A stretch of 36,429 nucleotides of DNA, taken from NCBI RefSeq assembly GCF_002934005.1, contig NZ_PGEM01000051.1, positions 1 through 36,429 on the forward strand. The letters run 5' to 3'. The notes under the pieces are model-generated. The model worked only from the letters and a program-made list of their open reading frames with translations. It was not told the DNA's origin and did no database searches. This DNA comes from Cuspidothrix issatschenkoi CHARLIE-1 (GTDB lineage: Bacteria; Cyanobacteriota; Cyanobacteriia; Cyanobacteriales; Nostocaceae). A program made the translations under genes and the position numbers. Below, in pieces: positions 1-8,413 of this stretch (position 1 is the first letter of the stretch; each line of letters opens with the position of its first letter).

Positions 1-181
1 GAAATCCCCATAGAAAACCCCCGCACCGCCCTACCCTGGTTATTAGCAGTCCAAAACCCTGTAGCCTTGATCATTAAAAGAAGAGCTTATGGCTTAACTA
101 ATTTTGATAATTTTAGAAGAGAAGGATTTTACTAAATTGGTATTTCTCCTACTAATTTATCATATTTAGTCTGGAAGAGCC
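1..181 (+). mobile_element. 3' end of an ISL3-type insertion sequence joined to a trmJ fragment
   Basis: The first frame is open from base 1 to a TAA at 133-135. Its last 20 codons (73-132) read like the C-terminus of ISL3-family transposases: a basic IKRRAYG stretch followed by TNFDNFRRE. The sequence ending in ctggaagagcc at 171-181 resembles an ISL3 terminal inverted repeat read outwards (GGCTCTTCC). Bases 1-71 are not transposase. They are identical to 14892-14962, inside the trmJ-like gene, and lie in the same reading frame as that gene. The family call rests on recognising the tail only. The rest of the element lies outside the window or is missing, so a truncated copy and an assembly join at a contig end are both possible. 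Confidence 0.6.
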
Positions 182-298
182 TTAAAATACTATATTTTTG
201 TGCAATGAACATCTTTCTATTATGTCAAGATTAGAATATAATAACAAGGTGATAACCAAACATTATTAAATTAATTAAATCCAACAAATGAGGATATT

Positions 299-625
299 AT
301 GAATCAACAGGTGAAAGTGATTTTACTCAGCGGTAGTTTTAATGCCAGTAACTCAGATGAATTTCAAGCTACTATTAAAGAAGTGATTAATAATGAAATA
401 TCAATTGTATTAATTGATTGTCATAGTCTCACATTTATGGATAGCACTGGGCTAGGTAATCTGGTTTTAGCCTTTAAGACTTTACGAACATCAGGTATAC
501 AAATGATTATTTGTTCTATTAATGAGCAGATTAGAATATTATTTGAACTAACAGGTATGGATAGCATATTTACCATTGTGCCTAATCAAGCCGCATTTAA
601 AAATCTGCTAGTTTCTGCTAATTAA
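299..625 (+). CDS. STAS-domain anti-sigma factor antagonist-like protein
   Basis: A 108-residue single-domain protein that fills a STAS domain of the SpoIIAA/RsbV type. Residues 47-51 (MDSTG) hold the conserved Asp-Ser/Thr-Gly loop, with Ser49 the likely phosphorylation site used to switch binding to an anti-sigma factor kinase. GAGG lies just before the ATG (aacaaatgaggatattATG). The gene converges on the receiver-PP2C phosphatase at 622 and the two coding ends overlap by four bases. PP2C phosphatases of that class dephosphorylate STAS proteins, so a partner-switching pair is a reasonable inference. No anti-sigma kinase is visible in the window. The protein is probably cytoplasmic. Confidence 0.85.
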   Translation: MNQQVKVILLSGSFNASNSDEFQATIKEVINNEISIVLIDCHSLTFMDSTGLGNLVLAFKTLRTSGIQMIICSINEQIRILFELTGMDSIFTIVPNQAAFKNLLVSAN

Positions 626-1758
626 TCAAATTTTACCTGAAGAATAGATAAATCATCCTCAAATGTCTCTTTGGAGTTTAAGTCAATCAGGTAACTGAGT
701 ATATAGTCAAGCTGATTATCAACAGAATACTGTAAACTAATGAGAATCTGAATAAAAGCTTCTAAATTCCAAAGATTACCATCTGTTTGGGTAATCTCAT
801 AAGCACCGTCACTAAAAATATAAAGGGTACTAGATTTTTCAATGTAACAAGAAGAATCTACATATTTTGCTTCAGGAAACATACCTACAGGCATTCCTGG
901 AGTTTTTAATCTTTTTACATCTGTGTTAGTCTGTGTAGTTCCAGAAATCATAATTGCTGGTGGATGTCCACCACTAGCATAGATTAATTGCCGGGTAACT
1001 CGATTATAAACTCCATACCAGATGGTAAAATATTTATCATTTTCATAATTAATTTGAAAGGTATTATTTAAAGCTGCTAATACAGCACTGGGTTGATAAT
1101 AATTTAAGTCTTTAAGAGCGCGAGAACGTAAGAGATTTAATACAGAAATTGAGGGTAAAGTTGCTTTGAGTCCGTGGCCAGAAGTATCTAAGAGATAGAT
1201 AGCTAAATAATCGGCATCGAGCCAATTATAGTCGAAACAGTCCCCTCCCAGTTGTCTCGATGGCAAAAACTTAAACTTGATACTGAGAGGATGTTTTAAA
1301 GGAGGTGGTAACAGAGATTTTACATATTCTGAGGCTTCAGCTAATTCAGTTTCTAACAGTGATTTTTGTGTTTGTAAATCCTGACTTAATTGATGTAACC
1401 TTAAACCTGCTCTAACTCTTGCTTGGAGTTCATTTTGTTCAATCGGTTTAGTGATAAAATCATCAGCACCAGCGTCTAAGCCTTTAACGCGATCAGCAAT
1501 GGAATCTAAAGAGGTTAATAAAATAAAAAATGTGGTGGATAATTTAGGATCTTTTTTAATGCGATCGCATACTTCTAGCCCACTTAGCCCTGGCATCATC
1601 CAATCACATATAATTAGTGCTGGAGGTGAATTTAGGGTTCTTAAAATTCCTTCCTCTCCTGTACTAGCGGTAATCACTTCATAACCTTGTTTTTCCAACA
1701 TCCTTTTCAGGAATATTTGTATAGATCGGTCATCATCAATGACTAATATTTCAAACAT
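622..1758 (-). CDS. Response regulator with PP2C-type (SpoIIE/RsbU) phosphatase output
   Basis: 378 residues. Residues 1-120 are a receiver domain: an acidic patch at Asp8-Asp10, phosphoacceptor Asp52 in ICDWMMPG, Thr82 in LLTS and Lys104 in FITKPIE. A helical linker (about 118-145, LHQLSQDLQTQKSLLETEL) connects to a PP2C/SpoIIE domain with the metal-binding signatures GGDCFDY and LDTSGHGLKA. The family dephosphorylates STAS proteins under control of the receiver, and the convergent STAS gene at 299-625 is the obvious candidate substrate. AGGAGG-like sequence (cctcctatg on the plus strand at about 1756-1764) supports the start. The cognate histidine kinase is not in the window. Confidence 0.92.
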   Translation of the reverse strand: MFEILVIDDDRSIQIFLKRMLEKQGYEVITASTGEEGILRTLNSPPALIICDWMMPGLSGLEVCDRIKKDPKLSTTFFILLTSLDSIADRVKGLDAGADDFITKPIEQNELQARVRAGLRLHQLSQDLQTQKSLLETELAEASEYVKSLLPPPLKHPLSIKFKFLPSRQLGGDCFDYNWLDADYLAIYLLDTSGHGLKATLPSISVLNLLRSRALKDLNYYQPSAVLAALNNTFQINYENDKYFTIWYGVYNRVTRQLIYASGGHPPAIMISGTTQTNTDVKRLKTPGMPVGMFPEAKYVDSSCYIEKSSTLYIFSDGAYEITQTDGNLWNLEAFIQILISLQYSVDNQLDYILSYLIDLNSKETFEDDLSILQVKFD

Positions 1759-2062
1759 AGGAGGGATGAATCTATAAATTAGAGAGTGTCTTTAAACCCA
1801 GAGAAGACTCAGAGATTCACCTTAAACAATTTTTATTTTCTCTAGTGGTTATAGGGTAACTTCCTGAATCAAAAGTTAGGATTGATGTCATCTCAATAGA
1901 TAGGGTTAGGTAGAAAATTTTGTCGTTCATGTAACTTTAAATGATTGTTTATTGACAGTTAATTCTCTAGACTTTATATGTTAAAGACTAAAGATATAGC
2001 AGAAGTTAGAATTTAGAAGTAAATCTATCTTGCTATATAACGATGGTTTACAGACATATATT
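1759..2062. other. Intergenic region between the PP2C and DUF1350 genes
   Basis: About 300 bp, AT-rich, with stops in all frames. It should hold the promoter of the PP2C gene, which reads leftwards, and the end of the DUF1350 transcript. I see no RNA gene, no clear repeat and no convincing terminator hairpin. Confidence 0.5.
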
Positions 2063-2824
2063 TCAGTTAAATGGATTTAACCAAAACAAGATAACTTGTT
2101 TTAGTTGGTTTAAATCTCGGTAAACTTCTTGTTTAAACCATTGTCCTAAAGCATCCAAAGGACTAAAAGAACTTCCTGATTGCCATTTTACATCTTGTCC
2201 TAAAGGTGTAATGTGAGTTCCTGATAAAGTTTTTATTGTTACCATCTCAGGAAACAATGTTTGTAAGATAGTGGTGAGGTTTGCTGATTGATCTAGGGTG
2301 TCTTTATTAAATTTGATTAATAAATTTCGCCGGATCTGATAGCTTTCTTGAACTATTTGAGTAGTTTGGGCTGGTGTTGGTGTAAACTCAATCTCCAATG
2401 TAGAATTTAATTGTTCTACTAAGGGTATAGCTTCATTGGCGGCAAAGTTGTTAAAGGAGATTAAAATATTACCAGCACGCTGGACGGTAAACAGACTACC
2501 AATAAGTAAATGAAGTTTACAACCCATGCTATGGCCTAATCCATAAATAGGCAGATAAACTTTGCGGATTTCTCTTGTCTCTTGTAGAATTTCTAGGGTG
2601 CGTTCAAATTTGCGGAGTACAGATTGAGCGATCGCCACATGATCTAAAGTATTGACAAATGGTGTGGCTATAATCACATATCCTCTATCCGCAAGATGTT
2701 CTAGCAACCAACGATAGGTTAAATGTGGTAGGGTAGCGACAAAAGCACCGCCTAAAAAATGGATAATCCCAATGGGATGGCGAGGAACAAGTACCCAGTT
2801 ACCTCTGATTTCTTTCCAATTCAT
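2063..2824 (-). CDS. DUF1350 family protein (alpha/beta-hydrolase-like)
   Basis: 253 residues. The opening MNWKEIRGNWVLVP and the segment GIIHFLGGAFVATLPHLTYR are hallmarks of the DUF1350 family found in cyanobacteria and plant plastids. Residues 97-101 (GHSMG) look like a nucleophile elbow with Ser99, consistent with an alpha/beta-hydrolase fold. No signal peptide is seen. The enzymatic role is not established for the family and I do not assign a substrate. The gene lies alone on the minus strand, 95 bases downstream of the unknown membrane protein at 2920-3606 and in the same direction, so co-transcription with it is possible. Length is as expected for the family. Confidence 0.85.
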   Translation of the reverse strand: MNWKEIRGNWVLVPRHPIGIIHFLGGAFVATLPHLTYRWLLEHLADRGYVIIATPFVNTLDHVAIAQSVLRKFERTLEILQETREIRKVYLPIYGLGHSMGCKLHLLIGSLFTVQRAGNILISFNNFAANEAIPLVEQLNSTLEIEFTPTPAQTTQIVQESYQIRRNLLIKFNKDTLDQSANLTTILQTLFPEMVTIKTLSGTHITPLGQDVKWQSGSSFSPLDALGQWFKQEVYRDLNQLKQVILFWLNPFN

Positions 2825-2919
2825 CTCAAAATTTATGGGTAGGGATTAATTGAGGAAAATTTAAGCGCAAGTATTTTCTCTACCTACAACTTAAACTTAA
2901 CAGATATTATGTATTAATT

Positions 2920-3606
2920 TTAACTATTATTTTGTAATCTTTTCATTTCATGCTGGACATCCAAGGAAATTTGTAAGGCTTCATTTAATAATCTGCCATG
3001 TTCTGTGGCTTCTTCATTCACCTGCATAGATGCTAAAGTTGCTAAATTATTGGTAAACAAATCGGCATTGGTAATAATAAAACTTTTATTTTCGCGCAAA
3101 ATTCTCTCTGTTTTGATAGCGCGTACTAAATCATCTCTGGTGAGTTTTAGTCCTGCCAAGACTGTTTCTCTTTCTTGTATACCGACTCCCAAGTTCCCCA
3201 CATCCTCAATTTGATCATTAATATCTATAGCTTTAATCACGGAATTATATCTTTCCACGTCATTTAATAAAATCCGCAAAGAACTGGTCACATTCTGATG
3301 CAGAATTTTGTTTTTTTGTTTCCAGATGAAATATAGTCCCGTTTGTGCAATACCACCTACCCATAAAATTAAAATCATCAATGATACCCAAGATGATAGT
3401 TTTATTAACAGGTAAATACATAGGGAAATGGCCAGTCCCAGAAAAACCAGAGTTCCTATTTCTGCTGCTTGGGCTTTTTTTAGCAACTGTTGATAGAATC
3501 TCCCTATAGTATCAGTAATAATGATTAATTTATTATTAACAGGTAAGTTAGTCAGTTCTTGCAATTGTTCATGACTAATATCCAATCCCTGTAAATCATC
3601 TCGCAC
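2920..3606 (-). CDS. Hypothetical membrane protein with two transmembrane segments
   Basis: 228 residues, family not recognised. Two adjacent hydrophobic segments lie at about residues 49-70 (GTLVFLGLAISLCIYLLIKL) and 73-95 (WVSLMILILWVGGIAQTGLYF), separated by a very short turn. The N-terminal 45 residues and the C-terminal 130 residues are soluble. The C-terminal part is rich in Leu, Glu, Asn and Lys and looks helical, possibly coiled-coil. This layout suggests a hairpin-anchored inner-membrane or thylakoid protein with both tails on the same side. It reads in the same direction as the DUF1350 gene that follows it. No catalytic motif is visible. Confidence 0.7.
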   Translation of the reverse strand: MRDDLQGLDISHEQLQELTNLPVNNKLIIITDTIGRFYQQLLKKAQAAEIGTLVFLGLAISLCIYLLIKLSSWVSLMILILWVGGIAQTGLYFIWKQKNKILHQNVTSSLRILLNDVERYNSVIKAIDINDQIEDVGNLGVGIQERETVLAGLKLTRDDLVRAIKTERILRENKSFIITNADLFTNNLATLASMQVNEEATEHGRLLNEALQISLDVQHEMKRLQNNS

Positions 3607-3936
3607 AGTGACTAAATCCTTCAGATAATAGTGATTTAGTCTAATATAACAACTAGATTTTCAGAATGGTATCATTCCTAAATGTTTAATCTAATATTTG
3701 ATTATACAAAAATATCTAACTGAGGTAATATTGATAACTTTTCTTAATGTTCACTATAACAGTATGCACTTGAATGAGATACAAAATAGAGATAAAAAGC
3801 CTAACCCCAAAATATTTTCAACTCTGTCACCTATGACCATTCGGCTGGCACTCAGGGGGAAGCCTGTCACCTACCGTATTAACATTAGTAATATGTAGTA
3901 ATTCTAAATTGTTGTTGCCTGTTGTCTGTTGGATCA
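3607..3936. other. Intergenic region without a supported gene
   Basis: 330 bp, AT-rich. A 66-codon plus-strand ORF (3698-3898) has no ribosome-binding site and no recognisable composition. The only local structure is a short repeated word, tgtcacct, at about 3827 and 3867, of the kind seen in cyanobacterial tandem repeats. The region probably carries the promoter of the 2920-3606 gene at its left end. Confidence 0.45.
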
Positions 3937-4128
3937 TTAAGACACTTGTAACAAGTAGGTAATACAATGCCCCATTAAAAAGTAAACTACTAGCATTGCG
4001 GCTGCTGCTACTGCTACTAGTGTACCAGCCAACATGAGAGAAAATTCTTTATGTTCATAGGCTTTTTCCATCAAGTGTAGTGACCATGCTACAAGTGCGA
4101 CATCAAAAATTAAGATAGGAATCAACAT
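3937..4128 (-). CDS. Small hypothetical membrane protein (63 aa)
   Basis: 63 residues with two hydrophobic stretches: about residues 2-18 (LIPILIFDVALVAWSLH) and 31-57 (MLAGTLVAVAAAAMLVVYFL), joined by a polar segment EKAYEHKEF. The composition is strongly non-random and typical of a genuine small membrane protein, but I do not recognise the family. The ribosome-binding site is weak (taagaaatATG). It reads in the same direction as hisF, which lies upstream of it, with a 101-base gap between the hisF stop and this start. It could be a subunit or stabiliser of a larger membrane complex, but nothing here shows that. Confidence 0.55.
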   Translation of the reverse strand: MLIPILIFDVALVAWSLHLMEKAYEHKEFSLMLAGTLVAVAAAAMLVVYFLMGHCITYLLQVS

Positions 4129-4229
4129 ATTTCTTAATATTTATTCATAGAAGTACCTTTATCTTAACACTCTTTCCCAAAACAGTGCTTTACCTTCCCA
4201 AGATATAGTTGTTTCCTATATTCTGAATC

Positions 4230-5003
4230 TCAAGCAGAAAGACGGACAGGGACACGATGTTTTTGCAAATAATTTTTAATTTCTGCAACACTAAGCTGTC
4301 CAAAATGTAATAAAGAGGCCAAAAGTGCAGCTTCGGCTTTACCTTCAGTTAAAGCAGTGTGAATATGTTCACAATTACCCGCACCTCCGGAAGCAATTAC
4401 AGGAATTTCCACAGCATCAGCGATCGCTCTAGTTAACTCCACATCATAGCCAGCTTGAGTTCCATCGGCATCCATACTTGTTACCAGCAATTCACCAGCC
4501 CCCCTTTTTGTTACTTCTTTAGCCCACCATAGAGCATCAATACCAGTATTTTCCCTACCACCGCGAACGTATACATCCCAGCCAGGATTTTCGGGATCAA
4601 GTCTACGTCTAGCATCAATAGCTACAACAATACACTGATTTCCAAAGCGATCGCTTGATTGATTGATTAAATTTGGGTTTCTGACCGCCGCAGAATTAAT
4701 ACTAACCTTATCAGCCCCGGCTCGTAACAAACCTTTAACATTTTCTAAGGATTGAATGCCACCACCCACAGTTAGAGGAATAAAGACCTGTTCAGCGGTG
4801 CGATAGACCACATCAATAATTGTGTCCCTATCTTCATGAGTGGCTGTAATATCCAGAAACACTAACTCATCAGCACCGGCTTCGTTATAAACCTTGGCCA
4901 GTTCTACCGGATCACCAGCATCCTTGAGATCCACAAAGTTAACTCCTTTCACCACTCTGCCCGCCTTAACATCTAGACAAGGTAAGATTCTTTTAGACAA
5001 CAT
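4230..5003 (-). CDS. hisF: Imidazole glycerol phosphate synthase, cyclase subunit HisF
   Basis: 257 residues, the normal length. HisF takes ammonia from the HisH glutaminase and cyclises PRFAR to imidazole glycerol phosphate and AICAR, linking histidine and purine synthesis. The protein starts [20 protein letters not shown]. The two catalytic acids of the (beta/alpha)8 barrel are present at Asp11 (in CLDVK) and Asp130 (in VVAIDARRR), and the phosphate-binding loops TVGGGIQS and VIASGGAGN are intact. Two HIP1 sites lie inside the gene. hisH is not adjacent, as is common in cyanobacteria, where his genes are scattered. The protein is cytoplasmic. Confidence 0.97.
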   Translation of the reverse strand: MLSKRILPCLDVKAGRVVKGVNFVDLKDAGDPVELAKVYNEAGADELVFLDITATHEDRDTIIDVVYRTAEQVFIPLTVGGGIQSLENVKGLLRAGADKVSINSAAVRNPNLINQSSDRFGNQCIVVAIDARRRLDPENPGWDVYVRGGRENTGIDALWWAKEVTKRGAGELLVTSMDADGTQAGYDVELTRAIADAVEIPVIASGGAGNCEHIHTALTEGKAEAALLASLLHFGQLSVAEIKNYLQKHRVPVRLSA

Positions 5004-5139
5004 AACGACTTTTATTCTCCTGGTAATTGCTAGGAACTTAAATTGTAAAGGTAATTGGCGAATAGATCACCAGGATGGGTGAAAATATACAGAATTATGT
5101 CTAAACGAAAAGAGGCAGGGGAGTAGGGGAGAAAATTTC

Positions 5140-5248
5140 GCGTTGCTGAAACCAAGTATGAATTTAGATGTAGAGAAGTTCCGGCGAAACGTCTTTACAA
5201 CAGCTCAGATATCATCAAAATCATTTTCATACATCAAATCAGCAACGC
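5140..5248. repeat. MITE-like palindromic element, about 109 bp
   Basis: The ends are GCGTTGCTGA (5140-5149) and TCAGCAACGC (5239-5248), a perfect 10-bp inverted repeat. It extends imperfectly to about 23 bp on each side, since GTATGAA at 5156-5162 is mirrored by TTCATAC at 5226-5232. Inside lies a 29-bp palindrome, GTAGAGAAGTTCCGG and its partner arm (5170-5198), also found at 34333-34361. A partial relative of the right end (TCAAATCAGCAACG) occurs at 10746-10759. There is no coding capacity. Confidence 0.6.
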
Positions 5249-5310
5249 TTCTCTGGTTACTGAGCTTCCGATACCCTGAGTTAGTCGAAGTATTCCCTAT
5301 TCTAATAATT

Positions 5311-5495
5311 TCAGTTATTAAAAGCACAAAGTGATAATTTCTCAGCCGAATATTTATCTAGGTCTTCATCTAATGGAGAATTAAAGCCATTTCAAGCTGC
5401 ACTTATCCCAATTCATAGCATCTGCGGATGATATCTTCTGGAATATTATGACCTTCGTTACCCCTTAAAATTTGCTCTAAGTACCAAAGCAAAAT
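5311..5495 (-). pseudogene. Decayed small gene of unknown family
   Basis: On the minus strand two open pieces in different frames look like protein remnants. The first, read from about 5495 down to a stop at 5403-5405, contains LRGNEGHNIPEDIIRR. The second, 5388 down to a TGA at 5311-5313, contains GFNSPLDEDLDKYSAEKL. A frameshift must separate them. The GHNIPEDIIRR segment resembles the sequence before the Arg-rich loop of Zeta-toxin-like P-loop proteins, but the match is short and there is no nucleotide-binding motif. I treat it as an unassigned relic. Confidence 0.3.
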
Positions 5496-5526
5496 TAATT
5501 TAATTTAACATTTTTGGAAAAAACAA

Positions 5527-5577
5527 AAATCTTTGTATTCCTTATTTCCTGTTCCCCGTTCCCTATTCCCTCTCCCA
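5527..5577. repeat. Short heptamer-type repeat in reverse orientation
   Basis: The run cctgttccccgttccctatt is the reverse complement of the GGGAACA/GGGAATA heptamers that form the large array at 35943-36152 and also occur in the MITE at 8414-8603. It lies just upstream of crcB and contributes to an open frame before the likely crcB start. That upstream frame is therefore repeat, not protein. Confidence 0.55.
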
Positions 5578-5639
5578 AATATAAAATTTATTTTGCACGA
5601 CTACTTATGTCAAAATATCTATTAGAATTAGTAGTTAAT

Positions 5640-6035
5640 ATGTCACAAAATCCTACTCTGCGTGTTCCCATTGCCATTAGTTTGGGAGCGATCACAGGTG
5701 CTTTAATACGTTACTACTTAACAATTTGGTTTATAAACAGTTTTGGTTTGAGTTTTCCCTATGGAACTTTTTTTATTAATATTAGCGGTTGTTTAGCAAT
5801 GGGTTTTTTCTCAACTTTGGCTATGGAAAAAACAGCCATTATTTCCCCAGAAATTAAATTGATTGTCACCACAGGATTTTTAGGTGCATATACAACATTT
5901 TCCACCTTTGGGTTAGATACAGTTGGTTTATTACAACGTGGTCATTGGTTAACTGCTGGTGGTTATTTTTTTGGTAGTACAATTTTAGGAATTATCAGTG
6001 TCCAATTAGGTATAATTATTGCTAGAATGTTGTAG
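5640..6035 (+). CDS. crcB: Fluoride ion channel CrcB/FluC
   Basis: 131 residues from the ATG at 5640 ([14 protein letters not shown]). The open frame extends further upstream but runs through heptamer repeat, and CrcB proteins are about 120-130 residues, so the inner start is preferred. Four hydrophobic helices are present. Conserved family motifs are visible: [12 protein letters not shown] in helix 1, [17 protein letters not shown] in helix 2 with the pore Asn, and [15 protein letters not shown] in helix 3 with the Phe-box and the Na+-site break. The protein forms dimers that export F- from the cytoplasm. I looked for a fluoride riboswitch upstream and did not recognise one. Confidence 0.92.
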   Translation: MSQNPTLRVPIAISLGAITGALIRYYLTIWFINSFGLSFPYGTFFINISGCLAMGFFSTLAMEKTAIISPEIKLIVTTGFLGAYTTFSTFGLDTVGLLQRGHWLTAGGYFFGSTILGIISVQLGIIIARML

Positions 6036-6134
6036 GAGGAGGCAGGAGGCAGAAGGTAAAACTAAGGTTCTGTACCTCATGTATCTGCAATCTGCTGTAA
6101 ATTAACATTTATTGGAAATTCATTACTACAGAAA

Positions 6135-7544
6135 ATGGTGCAAACACAATCTATAATCAATCAAAATTCCTCTACAGAAATATTACCCGGAGGAACTAAC
6201 CCAGATACTTTTGAATTAGCAGAAACATGGTATCCCGTTCATTATCTGGAAGATTTAGATAAAACTAAACCCACACCTTTCACACTTTTAGGTAAAGATA
6301 TTGTGATTTGGTGGGATCAAAAACTGCAATCTTGGCAAGTATTTATAGATCAATGTCCTCACCGTCTTGCACCTCTTTCAGAAGGAAGAATTAATAAAGA
6401 TGGACTATTAGAATGTCCTTATCACGGTTGGTCATTTGCCGGAGATGGAACTTGTCAAAAAATTCCCCAACAAGTACCAGGTGCAAAAGCAGAAACCTCT
6501 CCTAGAGCTTGTATATCCTCTTTACCGACAACAGAAAAACAAGGTTTATTATTTGTTTATGCTGGTAATCCAGAAAATGCTGCAAATACAAAAATTCCTC
6601 TAGTTGAACCAATAGAAACAGCACCGGAAGGATGGGTAATTATTAACACCTTTCGAGACGTTCCCTATGATGCTTTAACATTATTAGAAAACATCCTTGA
6701 TCCTAGTCATGTTGCCTTTACCCATCATCTTACAGTGGGGAATCGTGCCAATGCTGCACCCTTAGAATTAGAAATAGATCAATCTGGAAAATATGGTTTT
6801 GAAGGGATTTGGAAACAAGGATTAAAACCAGGACAATCAGGAAAACTTTCCACAACATTTATTGCTCCCGGTTTAATGTGGCATGATATTAATGCGGAAA
6901 AAGGAAGAATTTTAACTGTTGTTTATGCTGTACCAATTCGCAAAGGTGAATGTCGCATAATTGCCCGCTTTCCCTTTAAATTTGCTTCTAAACTACCAGG
7001 ATTTTTTATTAAAATTCGCCCTCGTTGGTATTATCACATCGGACAAAATGGTGTTTTAGAAGATGATCAAATTTTTCTCCATTATCAAGAACGTTATTTA
7101 GCTGCTAAAGGAGGTAGTGCTAATTTCAATAAAGCTTTTTATCTAGCTACCAAAGCAGATACTTTTGTCTCCGAATTACGTAAATGGGTAAATCAATATC
7201 ATGGAGAAACATTTCCAGGTGAATCTTTACCACCACTTTTACTCAATAGAGAATTACTACTAGAAAGATATCATTCCCATACAGAAAAATGTGCCAGTTG
7301 TCGTCAGGCTTTAAAAAGAGTTCAACAGTTAAAATTTTTGGTTGCTGTTCTGACTATTGTTTCTTTAGCTAGTAGTCCTTTGTTGGCTTTTTTCGTGGAA
7401 ACAAAATCAATTTTATTAGTAATAATAGAAACAGTTATTCCTCTATTATTAGGTGCAGGATGGTGGAAATTGAATAACTTAGAAAGGGAATTTTATCAAG
7501 GAAGAATAATCCCCCCTCGTAATTTACCGGAGAAAAAAAGATAA
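6135..7544 (+). CDS. Rieske [2Fe-2S] oxygenase of the PaO/Tic55/PTC52 type
   Basis: 469 residues. The Rieske centre is C74-x-H76 (CPHR) and C94-xx-H97 (CPYHGW) with 17 residues between. The mononuclear iron site is Asp189-xx-His192-xxxx-His197 in LDPSHVAFTHH. A CxxC pair follows at Cys386/Cys389 (CASC), then two membrane helices at about 401-421 and 426-445. This order matches the pheophorbide a oxygenase-like group of plants and cyanobacteria, which act on tetrapyrroles or related substrates at membranes. The specific substrate cannot be read from sequence. It is a single gene, 99 bases downstream of crcB, with no obvious ferredoxin partner nearby. Confidence 0.9.
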   Translation: MVQTQSIINQNSSTEILPGGTNPDTFELAETWYPVHYLEDLDKTKPTPFTLLGKDIVIWWDQKLQSWQVFIDQCPHRLAPLSEGRINKDGLLECPYHGWSFAGDGTCQKIPQQVPGAKAETSPRACISSLPTTEKQGLLFVYAGNPENAANTKIPLVEPIETAPEGWVIINTFRDVPYDALTLLENILDPSHVAFTHHLTVGNRANAAPLELEIDQSGKYGFEGIWKQGLKPGQSGKLSTTFIAPGLMWHDINAEKGRILTVVYAVPIRKGECRIIARFPFKFASKLPGFFIKIRPRWYYHIGQNGVLEDDQIFLHYQERYLAAKGGSANFNKAFYLATKADTFVSELRKWVNQYHGETFPGESLPPLLLNRELLLERYHSHTEKCASCRQALKRVQQLKFLVAVLTIVSLASSPLLAFFVETKSILLVIIETVIPLLLGAGWWKLNNLEREFYQGRIIPPRNLPEKKR

Positions 7545-7656
7545 ATTGGTGGTGAGAAATCCCATCTTCCTCCTTTGCGATTTTGCGCGAAACAAAACTC
7601 AACTATAAAGAAGTGTGATATCTGAATACTTTACATTTTAAGACTTGACAAGACGA

Positions 7657-7995
7657 TTATTCCGGTATGGAATCTTCATCTTCTAATTCTCCTAATGCGG
7701 AAATAATCACAGAAGGTCTATCAGGAAATTCTGCCACAAGTTTTAAATCTCCTCCCATTGCTTTTACATAACTACGTAATGTAGAAAGTAAAAGATCCGC
7801 CCGTTTTTCTAATCTAGAAACACTATCTTGACGGATTCCTAATAATTCTGCCATAGATTCTTGAGTTAATTTTCTGGCTTTTCTCATATCTTGAAGAGTC
7901 ATATTTTCCAAAATCAGTTCTTGGGCGCGGGCTTCAATTTTTGCCCGCTGTTCCGGTGGTAATTGTGCCATAATATCACTTAATTTTGTCGCCAT
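7657..7995 (-). CDS. XRE-family antitoxin (HigA-like), partner of a destroyed toxin
   Basis: 112 residues. A helix-turn-helix of the Cro/C1 type covers about residues 33-85 (MRKARKLTQESMAELLGI, then SVSRLEKRADLLLSTLRSYV). The N-terminal 30 residues are helical and acidic. It starts four bases after the stop of the toxin pseudogene at 8000-10668, in the toxin-first order typical of HigBA-type modules. An AGGAG sequence in the end of the toxin frame (plus strand ctcct at about 8004) serves as its ribosome-binding site. The family binds and neutralises the RelE-like toxin and represses the shared promoter. Here the promoter is now separated from it by a 2.3-kb IS, so expression may be altered or driven from the IS. 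Confidence 0.88.
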   Translation of the reverse strand: MATKLSDIMAQLPPEQRAKIEARAQELILENMTLQDMRKARKLTQESMAELLGIRQDSVSRLEKRADLLLSTLRSYVKAMGGDLKLVAEFPDRPSVIISALGELEDEDSIPE

Positions 7996-8413
7996 ATTTT
8001 TATTCTCCTTTGTCTTTTAATTCCTGAAGATGGGAGTCAAATCTTTTATCTGCTTTTGTAATTAATTGTTTGTAAAATCTTTTTTCACTTGTTCCAGCTT
8101 TATTACCAGCTACAAGTAATATTGCTTTCTTTTTTGGATCAAACCCACATTCCGCAGATGTGACCTAGATTATTGGGATTTTTGAAAAATTTCAGCCAGG
8201 AAAATTTTATCTACCTAATTTTCTGGTTGAGTTTAACTTTATTTGCCAAAAAATAGAACATATTAAGTAACTTCATTTTACGAGGTTTTAAAATATATTC
8301 TCTCTCTATATTGAATTAGTAATTTCGGGTAAAATAAACATGACAATTACAGCTAAGAATATTTACATCCTCGCTAAAAATTTCTATTTACTAATTTTAC
8401 CCTTGAACTATCT

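Noticed and set aside
3698-3898. 66-codon ORF between two minus-strand genes
   Set aside because: No ribosome-binding site, no recognisable composition, and it includes short repeat words.
5249-5639. Fluoride riboswitch upstream of crcB
   Set aside because: I looked for the conserved GGNGATG start and pseudoknot partner and did not find them; the region holds a relic gene and a repeat.
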